From: Achromobacter sp. ASV32 | Lineage (GTDB): Bacteria > Pseudomonadota > Gammaproteobacteria > Burkholderiales > Burkholderiaceae_B | Direction: 5' to 3' | Length of the DNA stretch: 64,000 nt | Assembly: GCF_016428805.1 (NCBI RefSeq) | Contig: NZ_JAELTJ010000007.1 | Coordinates: 1 to 64,000 of the forward strand | Program-made: the position numbers and the translations under genes | The notes under the pieces: generated by a model | Databases searched by the model: none | The model's input: the letters and a program-made list of their open reading frames with translations, nothing else | What the model was told of the DNA's origin: nothing | Part shown: positions 48,312-59,120 of the stretch, in pieces | Layout: the number at the start of each line of letters is the position of its first letter | How positions within the stretch are numbered: position 1 is the first letter of the stretch

Positions 48312-49700
48312 CTATGCGGTCTGACCCGCCGGCCGCGCCAAGCCGGCAGGCGGGCGACGCAGCACGTGCAGGCAAAGCGTCATTGCCAGCAAGGAAAACA
48401 GCCCAAAGCCCAGGGTCTGCCCCAGCAGCACACCTTCCGGCCCGCCGTAGCGCGCGCCCAGCCACACGAAGGGCAGCGTGCCCACTGTGGCGCGCAGCCA
48501 GCCGATGGCGGTCGCGTAGGTGGCGTGGCCGAGGTTGTTGAAGACCGCGATGGACACGAAAAAGAAGCTGTTGACCGCCCAGGCGAAGCTGCCGTAGCGG
48601 CAGAAGAACAGCACTAGTTCGCGGCCCTCGCCAGACACCTTGAACAGGTCAGCGATCCAGGGCCCCAGCAACGCCAGCAGCAGCGCCGCGCCGAATCCAT
48701 ACGCCAGGGCTCCCCCGGCCGTCAGGCGCACGGTGCGGCGGACCCGGTCCCAGCGCCCTGCGCCCAGGTTCTGGCCCAGGATCGGGCCGATGGCGCCCGG
48801 CAGCACGAAGAACATCGAATACGCCAGCTGCAGCACCCGGTCCACTACAGTAGCGCCGGCCATGACGCTGGGGCCGAAGCTTGCATAGGTGGAAGCGGTG
48901 AATATGACCGCGGCGGGCGTGGCCAGCGCACTCAGCCCGGCCGGCAAGGCGATGCGGCCCACTGCGGCCAGTTCGGCCCCCAGCCGCGCACGCTCGGGCC
49001 TCGCCACCAGGCGGTGCTTGCCGAATACCAGCCAGCCGCCCAGCGCCAGCGTCGCCGCGCGCCCGATGCCCCCAGCCCAGGCCACGCCGACCATGCCACC
49101 GTCCAGCACGAAGATCACCAGCGGATCCAGCACCGCCACAGTGGCGGTGCCGGCCAGCAGCACCCACATGGATTGGCGGCCATGCCCGGCCGCGCGCAGC
49201 AGATTGGACAGCATCATGCCCAGGCCCATGACGGTGGCGAACGGCGCCGTGATGGCGACGTAGGACAACACCAACGCCCGCACGTCCGGCGCCAGGCCTA
49301 TCGCCTGAGTGAACGGGCCGATGGCCGCCAGGTACAGGGCAGCCGAGACCGCCATGGCCAAAGCCATCAGCACCAACGACGCCGCCGCCATGCGGCGGGC
49401 CTCGCGCGCGTCTCCAGCGCCCAAGGCACGCGATACCCGCGCCACCCCGCCCACCGTGACGCCCATGGCGACGGAAATGACGGTGAACAGGGTCATGGAA
49501 CCGAAACCCACTGCTGCCAACACCGCTTCGTCGCGCAGGGTGCCCAGGTACAGCAGGGTCAGGAATTCCACGCCGAACACAGCCAGCATGCTGGTCCAAC
49601 CGGTCAGCACCATTTCGAGCACGTGGCCGCGTAGCGGGCCGGACACGAAACGGGCGGGAACGGTCGACGGGGATGTGGCCGGGGCGCCAGCGATGCTCAC
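48312..49700 (-). CDS. MATE-family multidrug exporter
   Basis: A 462-residue integral membrane protein with 12 predicted helices in two similar halves, opening with PLRGHVLEMVLTGWTSMLAVFGVEFLTLLYLG. Such carriers exchange Na+ or H+ for cationic drugs or metabolites. A GTG at 49700 (MSIAGAP) was chosen: the only other in-frame start nearby is a TTG inside the preceding lipoprotein gene. It lies 10 bases after that gene and is probably co-transcribed. The substrate is unknown. Confidence 0.88.
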   Translation of the reverse strand: MSIAGAPATSPSTVPARFVSGPLRGHVLEMVLTGWTSMLAVFGVEFLTLLYLGTLRDEAVLAAVGFGSMTLFTVISVAMGVTVGGVARVSRALGAGDAREARRMAAASLVLMALAMAVSAALYLAAIGPFTQAIGLAPDVRALVLSYVAITAPFATVMGLGMMLSNLLRAAGHGRQSMWVLLAGTATVAVLDPLVIFVLDGGMVGVAWAGGIGRAATLALGGWLVFGKHRLVARPERARLGAELAAVGRIALPAGLSALATPAAVIFTASTYASFGPSVMAGATVVDRVLQLAYSMFFVLPGAIGPILGQNLGAGRWDRVRRTVRLTAGGALAYGFGAALLLALLGPWIADLFKVSGEGRELVLFFCRYGSFAWAVNSFFFVSIAVFNNLGHATYATAIGWLRATVGTLPFVWLGARYGGPEGVLLGQTLGFGLFSLLAMTLCLHVLRRPPAGLARPAGQTA

Positions 49701-49710
49701 GCCGCGCCCG

Positions 49711-50460
49711 CTACTTGGCGGCCGCCGGCGCAAACCAATATTGCGCCTGCGAGGTGTCTGACGAATACCAGGGCAGCAGGCCGATGCTGTGCGACTCGCG
49801 CTGCACGCTGACCAGCAGCCCGCCCGCTTGCGGGCGCAACACGGCCACGTAGCGGTACACGCCCATGGATTCGTACTGGTGCCAGTCGCGGCGCGCCGTC
49901 ACCCAGAAGCGGCCCTGGGTGCAGCCGGTGTACCGGACGACGCCGAAAGACGGCGGTTGCGCGGGATCCACCGGATCCGGGTCCACGGCGCCATCGCGCT
50001 GCCCCAGCCGCGCCGCGCTGCCGCCGCCCTTGCCGTCGTCGGCCTGGATGCGCCAGCCGCCCGTCGCGGCGTTGAATGTCACGGTGGCGTTGGCCGTGGG
50101 CTGCCATTGACGCTCGGCGGTGTCGCGCAGACCGGGCAACCCCAGTGTGTTGGCCAGGAAACGTTGCAGATCGTCCAACCCTGCCTCCGGGGCGTCGCCG
50201 GCACGCCGCTCGCCGGCCGCGCGGTAGGTGCCGGCCAGGTCCGGGCATTGCGCCGGGTCCGACGGCAACACCAGCGGCGCGCCCTGCTTGAAATCGGGCC
50301 ATGTCACCCGCAGCTCGTCCACGGTGGACACGCCGCAGGCCGACAGGCCGGCCAGCGCCACGGCGCCCGCCGCCAGGCGAGCGGCGCGCGCCAACGCCCT
50401 GCCCGTTGCCGCATTCTTGAAGGCCGCGGCAGGCCGTGTCTCCGTTTTTATTGCCATCAT
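49711..50460 (-). CDS. Lipoprotein of unknown function
   Basis: A 249-residue lipoprotein. A positively charged N-terminus and hydrophobic stretch end in lipobox LSAC (Cys42), and the mature body has short repeated-looking beta segments (VTFNAATGGWRIQADDGKGGG; VVRYTGCTQGRFWVTARRDWHQYES). I do not recognise the family. The start at 50460 has GGGA upstream; ATG 50472 or 50457 are alternatives. Ten bases separate it from the MATE gene downstream. Confidence 0.75.
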   Translation of the reverse strand: MMAIKTETRPAAAFKNAATGRALARAARLAAGAVALAGLSACGVSTVDELRVTWPDFKQGAPLVLPSDPAQCPDLAGTYRAAGERRAGDAPEAGLDDLQRFLANTLGLPGLRDTAERQWQPTANATVTFNAATGGWRIQADDGKGGGSAARLGQRDGAVDPDPVDPAQPPSFGVVRYTGCTQGRFWVTARRDWHQYESMGVYRYVAVLRPQAGGLLVSVQRESHSIGLLPWYSSDTSQAQYWFAPAAAK

Positions 50461-50557
50461 GTCGTGTCCCATGGCGTCGAACTATACCGAAACCCCGCGT
50501 TGCCAAGGCCGCGGCGGCGGAGAATAATCGGCGGATGCCAGCCGCCTCCCGCCCGTC

Positions 50558-52482
<1,925 letters not shown>

Positions 52483-52623
52483 CCCCGGTCCGGCAGGCAT
52501 GCGGGTTGCGCATGGCCCGGTTCGAAACCGTCATGGCACCCGTGCCCCGTTCGTCCCTACCATAGTCCGATGACAGCGGCGCCCGCAGGCGCCGCGCAGA
52601 CGACAACGACAAGGGGCAACACC

Positions 52624-53895
52624 ATGACCGATACTGTCCAGGCCCGGCTGCGCGCCGGCTTGCTGACTGGCCTGCGCAAGGACGGCGTCTGCCGCTACAG
52701 CGCCATCCCGTATGCCGCGCCCCCGCTGGGTCCGCTGCGATTCGCGCCGCCCCAGCCGGCCGCGCCCTGGCCGGGGCCGCTGGACGCCACCCGCCCCGGC
52801 CCCGTCGCCCCGCAGTTGCCATCGCGCCTGCGCGGCGCCATGGGCGACTTCAGCGCCCCGCAATCGGAAGACTGCCTGCACCTGACGGTGTGGACGCCCG
52901 CCGCCGACGCGCGCCGCCGGCCTGTCGTGGTGTGGCTGCACGGCGGCGCCTGGCAAAGCGGTGGCGGCGCGCTGGACTGGTACGACGGCGCCCGCCTGGC
53001 CGCGCTGGGCGACCTGGTGGTGGTGGCGGTGAACTACCGGCTGGCCGCGCTGGGCTGGCTGTACGTGCCCGGCCAGACCGCCAACGCCGGCCTGCTGGAC
53101 CAGGAGGCCGCGATCGATTGGGTGATGGACAACATCCTGGACCTGGGCGGCGACCCCGAGCGCGTTACGTTGATGGGCCAGTCCGCCGGCGCATCGTCGA
53201 TTTGCGCCATGCTGGCGCGGCGGCCGCGCTTTGCCCGCGCCATCCTGCAAAGCGCCGCGTTGGGGCGGGGTTGGCGCAGCGCGGCCCAAGCCGAGACGCT
53301 GGGCCGCGTGTTCCTGGAGGCCGCGGGCGCGGCCACGCTGGACGAGGCCCGGGCCCTGCCGCCAGCGCGCCTGCTGGCCGCGCAGCAGGCGCCACAGGTC
53401 AGCGCCGCGTTGCAGGCCGAAGGCAGCCGCCGCAGCCTGTTCGCCCCCGTATTGGACGGCCAGGTGCTGCCCGCCGACATCGCGCCCGCCTTGCGGCAGG
53501 CGGCCGGCCGCGCCGACGTGCTGGTCGCCTACACCCGCGACGAAATGGCCGCGTTTCCCGGCAACGGCACCGGCCCCGACAGCCAGGCCGCCAGCGAAGC
53601 CGTGTTCGGCGCGGCGTCCCGGCAGTGGGCCGTGGATGCCGCCGCGCAGGGCCGGCAGGCGTGGCTGGCGCGTTTCGACGTGGCGCCCACCGACGCCTTC
53701 AAGGCCTGCCACTGCATCGAACTGCCTTTCGTGTTCGGCACGCTGGACGCGTTTGCCGGCGCGCCCATGCTGCAGGGCCTGCCGCCCGCGCAGGCCCGCC
53801 GCCTGACCGATGCCACGCAACGCGCCTGGATCGCCTTCATCCGGGGCGAGGCGCCCGACTGGCCCGCGGCCCCGCATCTGCACTTGCTGGCATGA
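52624..53895 (+). CDS. Type B carboxylesterase, short form
   Basis: A 423-residue carboxylesterase/lipase. It has the oxyanion segment VVVWLHGGAWQSGGGALDWYDGARLA, the nucleophile elbow GQSAGAS with Ser187 and a histidine in KACHCIELPFVFG as likely triad member. Typical type B esterases are about 500 residues; this one lacks part of the C-terminal lid region. The MTDTV start follows AAGGGG; the longer frame is not supported. It stands 141 bases after the adenine deaminase gene. Confidence 0.85.
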   Translation: MTDTVQARLRAGLLTGLRKDGVCRYSAIPYAAPPLGPLRFAPPQPAAPWPGPLDATRPGPVAPQLPSRLRGAMGDFSAPQSEDCLHLTVWTPAADARRRPVVVWLHGGAWQSGGGALDWYDGARLAALGDLVVVAVNYRLAALGWLYVPGQTANAGLLDQEAAIDWVMDNILDLGGDPERVTLMGQSAGASSICAMLARRPRFARAILQSAALGRGWRSAAQAETLGRVFLEAAGAATLDEARALPPARLLAAQQAPQVSAALQAEGSRRSLFAPVLDGQVLPADIAPALRQAAGRADVLVAYTRDEMAAFPGNGTGPDSQAASEAVFGAASRQWAVDAAAQGRQAWLARFDVAPTDAFKACHCIELPFVFGTLDAFAGAPMLQGLPPAQARRLTDATQRAWIAFIRGEAPDWPAAPHLHLLA

Positions 53896-53950
53896 CGCAC
53901 GCCTGCCGGGCGCACGCCATATAGAACACACATACACAAGGGGAATACCC

Positions 53951-54901
53951 ATGTTCAAGCATCTCGCCTTCGCGCTTGCCCTGCTGCTGTCCGCCGCCGC
54001 CAACGCGGCCTATCCGGACAAGCCGGTCAAGATCATCGTGTCCAACCCGCCGGGCGGCCCGGTCGACGTCATGCTGCGCGTGCTGGCCAGCAAACTGTCG
54101 GTGGCCTGGGGCCAGGCCGTGGTGGTGGAAAACAAGCCGGGCGCCTCCGGCATCATCAGCACCGGCGCGCTGGTCAAGTCGGCGCCGGACGGCTATACGC
54201 TCGGCATGGTGGTGGCCTCGTCGGTGACCATCGTGCCGTTCGCGGTGGACAGCCTGCCGTTCGATCCGCAGAAAGACCTGCAACCCGTGGCGCTCGTGGC
54301 GCGCACGCCGTTCCTCTTCATCGTGCCCGCCGACAGCCCGATCAAGACCTGGCAGGACTTCGTGCGCGAGAGCAAGACGCGCAATCTGACGGTGGGCTCG
54401 TTTTCGATCGGCACCGCGTTCCATCTGGTGTGGGAGCAGACCGCGCGCCGCGCCGGCATCAAGGCGCTGTACATCCCGTCGTCCTCGTCCGGCAAGACGC
54501 AGAACGACCTGATCGGCGGCCAGCTGGACGTGGGGCTGGATGCCCCGTCAAGCTCGAAGGGCCTGATCGACAGCGGCCGCCTGCGTGCGCTGGCCATCAC
54601 CAGCCCGGAACGCTTCGCCGGCCTGCCCGACACGCCCACCCTGCGCGAATCGGGCATGGGCGACTACGCCCCGCAACCCTGGATCGGCCTGATGGCCCCG
54701 GCCGGCGTGCCCGCGGACCGCATCGCGAAGATCCAGCAATCGGTGGCGGACATCCTGAAAGAGCCTGCCATGAAAGCGCAGATGCAGACGCTGGGCATGA
54801 TACCCATCGGCGGCAGCGCGCAGGACCTGGCCGATACCATCGCCGCGGACCGCGCCGAGATGGAACCCTTGATCAAGGCGCTGGGAATCAAGCTGAACTG
54901 A
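53951..54901 (+). CDS. Tripartite tricarboxylate (Bug) receptor
   Basis: A 316-residue periplasmic binding protein of the Bug/TctC family. Signal peptide MFKHLAFALALLLSAAANA is followed by YPDKPVKIIVSNPPGGPVDVMLRVLASKL and the ligand loop VVENKPGASGIISTGALVKSAPDGYTLG. Such receptors bind carboxylates such as citrate, glutamate, aspartate or nicotinate. No membrane TctA/B genes are adjacent, which is the norm for most Bug proteins. It lies 55 bases after the esterase and may work with its carboxylate product. Confidence 0.92.
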   Translation: MFKHLAFALALLLSAAANAAYPDKPVKIIVSNPPGGPVDVMLRVLASKLSVAWGQAVVVENKPGASGIISTGALVKSAPDGYTLGMVVASSVTIVPFAVDSLPFDPQKDLQPVALVARTPFLFIVPADSPIKTWQDFVRESKTRNLTVGSFSIGTAFHLVWEQTARRAGIKALYIPSSSSGKTQNDLIGGQLDVGLDAPSSSKGLIDSGRLRALAITSPERFAGLPDTPTLRESGMGDYAPQPWIGLMAPAGVPADRIAKIQQSVADILKEPAMKAQMQTLGMIPIGGSAQDLADTIAADRAEMEPLIKALGIKLN

Positions 54902-54908
54902 CAGCGGA

Positions 54909-54952
54909 CCTGCGGCGCTTGCCCGGACCCACCGTCGCCCGCGCGCCGCAGG
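54909..54952. terminator. Hairpin between Bug receptor and TetR genes
   Basis: CCTGCGGCGC (54909-54918) pairs perfectly with GCGCCGCAGG (54943-54952) around a 24-base loop. It lies between the stop codons of two converging genes. There is no T-run, so termination would be weak or Rho-assisted. Confidence 0.4.
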
Positions 54953-54953
54953 G

Positions 54954-55799
54954 TCAGGCCCGCGCGCCGACCAGCCGCAGGAACATCGCGGACAACTGCG
55001 CCGACAACGTGCCGGCATCGCTGGCGCCGCGCGCGATGCAGTCGTCCACCGCGCCGTGCATGCCGTGGTACAGCACGATCGCCATCAAGGCGGGGTTGTC
55101 CAGCCGCCAGCAGCCGGCCTCGGCGCCCTGGCGCAACATGGCTTCGGCCTGCGCCAGCACCGCCACCCGTTCGTCCACGCCGCGATGCGGATGGTGGGTG
55201 TCGTGGAACACCACGTCATGCAGCGCGTAGCCGTCAAAATAGGCCTGCACGCCGGCCCGCGTCCAGGCGCGCAGCCGCGCCACGCCATCGTCCGGCGGGC
55301 AGGCCGCCATGGCCTGATCGATCTGGTCCAGGAAGCCCTGCGAGAATTTGGCGCGCAGAGCGGCCAGCACATCGGCCTTGGACGAGAAGTAGTGATAGAA
55401 GGTGCCTTTGGCCACGCCGGCCCGCGCGACGATGCCGTCGATGGTGGTGGCTTCGACGCCCTGGCGCACGAACAGGTCTTCAGCCGCGGCCATCAATTCG
55501 TCCAGGCGCACCGGGGCGGGCTTGGTGCGCGGCCTGGCGGGCGGGACGGTCCTGGCCGCGCCGGCGGCTGGGGCGGCTGGGGCGGTTGTGACGACCTTGG
55601 CGCCTTTGACGACCTGGGCGGCTTTGGCGACCTGGGCGCTTGTGACGACCTTGGCGCTTGTGACGACCTTGGCGGTTTTGGCGACCTTGTTGGCTGCTTT
55701 GGCGACCTTGGCGGCCTTGACGGCTTTGGCGGCTTTAGCGGTGCGGGCGGCTTTGGCGGGAACAGTGGCCATCGCTTGCGGGAATCCTTTCATTTTCAA
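54954..55799 (-). CDS. TetR-family regulator with Lys/Ala histone-H1-like tail
   Basis: A 281-residue TetR regulator. Residues about 1-96 form a low-complexity tail of Lys, Ala and Val repeats (AARTAKAAKAVKAAKVAKAANK; KVVTSAKVVTSAQVAKAAQ) like bacterial histone H1 proteins. The TetR helix-turn-helix follows at about 115-145 (TTIDGIVARAGVAKGTFYHYFSSKADVL), then the ligand-binding helices. Typical TetR proteins are about 190-200 residues. A GTG at 55511 (VRLDEL) would give that length and is an alternative start, but the tail codons stay in frame. Divergent from the DHA2 pump, which it likely represses. Confidence 0.88.
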   Translation of the reverse strand: MKMKGFPQAMATVPAKAARTAKAAKAVKAAKVAKAANKVAKTAKVVTSAKVVTSAQVAKAAQVVKGAKVVTTAPAAPAAGAARTVPPARPRTKPAPVRLDELMAAAEDLFVRQGVEATTIDGIVARAGVAKGTFYHYFSSKADVLAALRAKFSQGFLDQIDQAMAACPPDDGVARLRAWTRAGVQAYFDGYALHDVVFHDTHHPHRGVDERVAVLAQAEAMLRQGAEAGCWRLDNPALMAIVLYHGMHGAVDDCIARGASDAGTLSAQLSAMFLRLVGARA

Positions 55800-55857
55800 C
55801 GATCCTCAGTGTAGAGGAGGCGCCGCCAACGGCTGTCGAGAATGATTCTCTTATTTA

Positions 55858-55886
55858 TTGACCGACGGTCAGTCGGTTATTAGAAT
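55858..55886 (+). promoter_or_regulatory. Promoter of the DHA2 pump gene
   Basis: TTGACC (55858-55863), a 17-base spacer, then TAGAAT (55881-55886); both hexamers are close to consensus and lie about 30 bases before the pump ATG. The TetR operator covers the -35 and spacer, which fits repression by blocking polymerase. Confidence 0.7.
55859..55877. promoter_or_regulatory. TetR operator palindrome
   Basis: TGACCG-A-CGGTCA (55859-55871) is a perfect 13-bp palindrome, overlapping a second dyad ACCGAC-N5-GTCGGT (55861-55877). The nested symmetry is usual for TetR/AcrR operators. It lies within the promoter of the divergent pump. Confidence 0.7.
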
Positions 55887-55916
55887 ACGGCTTTCCTTCC
55901 CTTTCCGGCCATCCGT

Positions 55917-57410
55917 ATGACCCCTAGCCGCCGCCGTGCCCTGGTGCTTGCCGTCAACCTGGGCAGCTTCATCACCATCCTGGACATCAGCATCGTCAAC
56001 GTGGCGCTGCCCACCATGCAGGCCGCGCTGCGCATCGACATGGCCGGCCTGCAATGGGTGGTCGACGCCTACGCCCTGTTCCTGTCGGCCTTCATGCTGT
56101 CGGCCGGCCCGCTGGGCGACCGTTACGGCCGCAAGCGCTCGTGGCTGGCGGGCGTGCTGCTGTTCACCGTGGGCTCGGCGCTCTGCGGCCTGGCCGGCAA
56201 CCTGCCGATGCTGCTGATCGGCCGCGCCGTGCAGGGCGTGGCCGGCGCCCTGCTGATACCGGGCGCGCTGTCGTTGCTGACGCAGGCCTTCCCCGACGCC
56301 CGCGAGCGCGCCCAGGCCATCGGCGTCTGGGCTTCGTGCAATGCCATTTCGCTGATCGTGGGGCCCATGCTGGGCGGCCTGCTGGTGGCGCATTTCAGTT
56401 GGCAGAGCATCTTCCTGATCAATCTGCCGGTCGGCGCGCTGGCGATTGGGCTCGGTCTGTGGAGCATCCAGGAAAGCGCGCATCCCGAGCACGCCGCGTT
56501 CGACCCCGCCGGACAGGCGCTCAGCGTGGTGTGGCTGGGCGCGTTGACCTACGGCCTGATCGCTGCCGGCGAGCATGGCTGGCAAGCGCGCGAGGCCGTG
56601 ACGGCGCTGACCGTAGCCGGCGTGGGGCTGATCGCCTTCCTGTGGGTCGAACGCACGGTGGCGCGCCCCATCCTGCCGTTGGGCCTGTTTCGCGATGCGG
56701 GCTTCGCGGTCACCAACTTCGCGTCCTTCGTGCTGGGCTTCGGCGGTTACAGCAGCCTGTTCTTTTTCTCGCTGTATCTGCAGCACGTGCAGGGCTTGTC
56801 GCCCCTGGCCGCGGGCGGGCAGCTGGCGCCGCAGTTCGTGGCGGCCGGATTGATGTCGACCCTGTTTGGCCGTTTGAACGTCCGCTTCGGCCTGCCGCGG
56901 CTGATGATCGTCGGCTACGGCCTGATCGGCGCGGCCATGCTGGGCATGATGCGCTTTGAAGCCCACACGCCCTTTGCCGTGTCGGGTTCGCTGATGGTGG
57001 CGCTGGGCCTGGGCATGGGGCTGGCCGTGCCCTCGACCAGCATGGCCGTCATGGCGACAGTGCCGCGCGAACGCTCGGGCATGGCGTCGGCCACCATGAA
57101 CGCCCTGCGCCAGACCGGCATGACCATCGGCATCGCACTGCTGGGCGCGCTGATGAGCGGACGCGCGGTCGACACGATGACCGCGGCGCTCACGCGGCTG
57201 GGCCAGGATGATGCGGCGGCCGTGGCGCGCGCCGCCATCACGCAGCACGTGCTGCCCGCGCAGCCGCCGGTCGTGGCCACGCTGTTCGCCGACGCGCTGG
57301 CAAGCGGCTTGCATGCCGCCATGGCGGGGGCCGGTGCGATGTCGCTGCTGGCCGCGGTGCTGCTGTTGATGGTCACACGCGGGGCGCGGCCAGTGCTGCA
57401 CGCGGCATGA
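55917..57410 (+). CDS. DHA2-family MFS multidrug exporter (EmrB/QacA type)
   Basis: A 497-residue transporter with 14 predicted helices. Motifs include FITILDISIVNVALPTMQ in helix 1 (motif D1), LSAGPLGDRYGRKRSWLAG (motif A) and RAVQGVAGALLIPGALSL (motif B), all of the DHA2 drug:H+ antiporter class. Its divergent TetR gene and operator-covered promoter suggest induction by its substrate. No membrane fusion protein gene is adjacent, so export is probably only across the inner membrane. Confidence 0.92.
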   Translation: MTPSRRRALVLAVNLGSFITILDISIVNVALPTMQAALRIDMAGLQWVVDAYALFLSAFMLSAGPLGDRYGRKRSWLAGVLLFTVGSALCGLAGNLPMLLIGRAVQGVAGALLIPGALSLLTQAFPDARERAQAIGVWASCNAISLIVGPMLGGLLVAHFSWQSIFLINLPVGALAIGLGLWSIQESAHPEHAAFDPAGQALSVVWLGALTYGLIAAGEHGWQAREAVTALTVAGVGLIAFLWVERTVARPILPLGLFRDAGFAVTNFASFVLGFGGYSSLFFFSLYLQHVQGLSPLAAGGQLAPQFVAAGLMSTLFGRLNVRFGLPRLMIVGYGLIGAAMLGMMRFEAHTPFAVSGSLMVALGLGMGLAVPSTSMAVMATVPRERSGMASATMNALRQTGMTIGIALLGALMSGRAVDTMTAALTRLGQDDAAAVARAAITQHVLPAQPPVVATLFADALASGLHAAMAGAGAMSLLAAVLLLMVTRGARPVLHAA

Positions 57411-57420
57411 CTTGAAGGTG

Positions 57421-57450
57421 AATTCCAGCGCCCGGAATTCCAGCGAGCGG
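57421..57450 (+). repeat. Tandem 15-bp duplication
   Basis: AATTCCAGCG(C/A)(C/G)CGG-like unit present twice (57421-57435 and 57436-57450; differing at two bases) just past the pump stop codon. It could be a replication-slippage product; no function is evident. Confidence 0.6.
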
Positions 57451-57558
57451 AATCAAACGGCACGATGTTCAAGCATCCGTAAAAAACGCGACCAGGGGCT
57501 GTCGCTCGGGTAAGATTTCCGTCCAATAACAGGTTAACAACCGCGAGGAGACAGCCCC

Positions 57559-58947
57559 ATGAAGCACCGCAAAACCTTGTTCCGCCTGGCCCCGCTGGCC
57601 CTGGCCGCGCACCTGGCCCTGAGCGGCCCGGCCGCCGCGCAAAGCGCGCCCGGCACCCAAGGGCCGCTGCAGCCCGCGCCCGACGCGGCGCTGGCCGCGC
57701 AGATCGACCAGCGCGCCAAAGCCATCGAAGACAAGCTCATCGCCTGGCGCCGCGACATCCATCAACACCCCGAACTCGGCAACCAGGAAAACCGCACGTC
57801 CAAGCTGGTGGCCGATCACCTGCGCGCGCTGGGTATGGAAGTGAAGACCGGCGTGGCCGGTACCGGCGTGGTCGCGCTGCTCAAGGGCGGCAAGCCCGGT
57901 CCGGTCGTGGCGCTGCGCGCCGACATGGACGCGTTGCCGGTGAAGGAACAGGTTGACGTGCCATTCGCCTCCAAGGCCAAGGGCACCTACCTTGGCAAGG
58001 AAGTGGATGTGATGCACGCCTGCGGCCACGATGCCCACACCGCCATCCTGATGGCCACCGCCGAAGTGCTGGCCGGCATGAAGGACCAGTTGCCCGGCAG
58101 CGTCAAGTTCATCTTCCAGCCCGCCGAGGAAAGCCCGGCCGACTTCGAACCGGATGGCAAGAAGATCTGGGGCGCCAAGATGATGGTGCAGGAAGGCGTG
58201 CTGGAAAATCCCAAGGTCGATGCGATCTTCGGCCTGCACGTGTCCAGCAGCTATCCGGTGGACAAGCTGTCATGGCGCAGCGGCCCGGCGATGGCGGCGG
58301 CCGACCAGTTCTGGATCGACGTCACCGGCAAGCAGACCCACGGCGCGCGCCCCTGGTCGGGCATCGACCCCATCGTGGTCAGCTCGCAGATCATCCTGGG
58401 CCTGCAGACCATTCCCAGCCGCCAGATCAACAGCATGCTGGAGCCGGCCGTCATCACCGTGGGCGCGATCCACGGCGGCAACCGCATGAACATCGTGCCG
58501 GACAACGTCGCCATGACGGGCACCATCCGCACGTATGACGAAGGCATGAAGAAAGACATCCACCAGCGCATCGAACGCACGGCCTCGATGATCGCGCAAA
58601 GCGCGGGCGCCAAGGCCGACGTACGGGTGGTCGAGCTGTACAACGCCACCGTCAACAACCCCGCGCTGACCGAGGAAATGGGTCCGACCCTGCGGCGCGT
58701 GGCCGGCGAAGGCAACTACGGCCTGCAACCCAAGTCGACCGCATCGGAAGACTTTTCCTTCTATCAGGAAAAAGTGCCGGGCATGTTCTTCTACCTGGGC
58801 GTGACGCCCAAGGGCACCGACCCGGAAACCGCCGCGCCCAACCACTCGCCGCGCTTCTATGTGGACGAATCGGGCCTGATCAACGGCGTGCGCGCGTTGT
58901 CGAACCTGACCGTCGATTACATGGCCCGCGCCAGGCAGGGCAGCTAG
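57559..58947 (+). CDS. M20 amidohydrolase (hippurate hydrolase-like), exported
   Basis: A 462-residue dinuclear zinc amidohydrolase. A signal peptide (MKHRKTLFRLAPLALAAHLALS, cut near AAA-QS) is unusual, since most HipO/ILR1-like M20D members are cytosolic. Metal and catalytic residues are in WRRDIHQHPELGNQE, VALRADMDALPV, VMHACGHDAHTAIL and IFQPAEE. It would remove acyl groups from N-acyl amino acids such as hippurate in the periplasm. GAGGAG precedes the ATG. It stands alone before a Bug receptor, which could import the released acid. Confidence 0.9.
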   Translation: MKHRKTLFRLAPLALAAHLALSGPAAAQSAPGTQGPLQPAPDAALAAQIDQRAKAIEDKLIAWRRDIHQHPELGNQENRTSKLVADHLRALGMEVKTGVAGTGVVALLKGGKPGPVVALRADMDALPVKEQVDVPFASKAKGTYLGKEVDVMHACGHDAHTAILMATAEVLAGMKDQLPGSVKFIFQPAEESPADFEPDGKKIWGAKMMVQEGVLENPKVDAIFGLHVSSSYPVDKLSWRSGPAMAAADQFWIDVTGKQTHGARPWSGIDPIVVSSQIILGLQTIPSRQINSMLEPAVITVGAIHGGNRMNIVPDNVAMTGTIRTYDEGMKKDIHQRIERTASMIAQSAGAKADVRVVELYNATVNNPALTEEMGPTLRRVAGEGNYGLQPKSTASEDFSFYQEKVPGMFFYLGVTPKGTDPETAAPNHSPRFYVDESGLINGVRALSNLTVDYMARARQGS

Positions 58948-58954
58948 GGCCTGC

Positions 58955-58978
58955 GGGCCTGCCCGCTGCGGCAGGCCC
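58955..58978 (+). terminator. GC hairpin after the M20 gene
   Basis: GGGCCTGCC (58955-58963) pairs perfectly with GGCAGGCCC (58970-58978) around a 6-base loop, 7 bases after the M20 stop codon. There is no T-run; it may end or stabilise the transcript. Confidence 0.4.
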
Positions 58979-59120
58979 CGGCCGCGCACGTCCGAGGCGT
59001 ACGTTCCAGCCCGCCCGCGCCTGGTGCGCGGCGGGCATAAGCAAACCGCCATAAAGTCTTTGTGGGACGCCGCGCGGTTTCCTACAGTACGGCCCTTTGC
59101 CGCCCAAGAACCGTACCGCC

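Noticed and set aside
55869-57401. 510-codon open frame opposite the DHA2 pump
   Set aside because: Gln/His/Arg-rich shadow of a real membrane protein gene; no motif.
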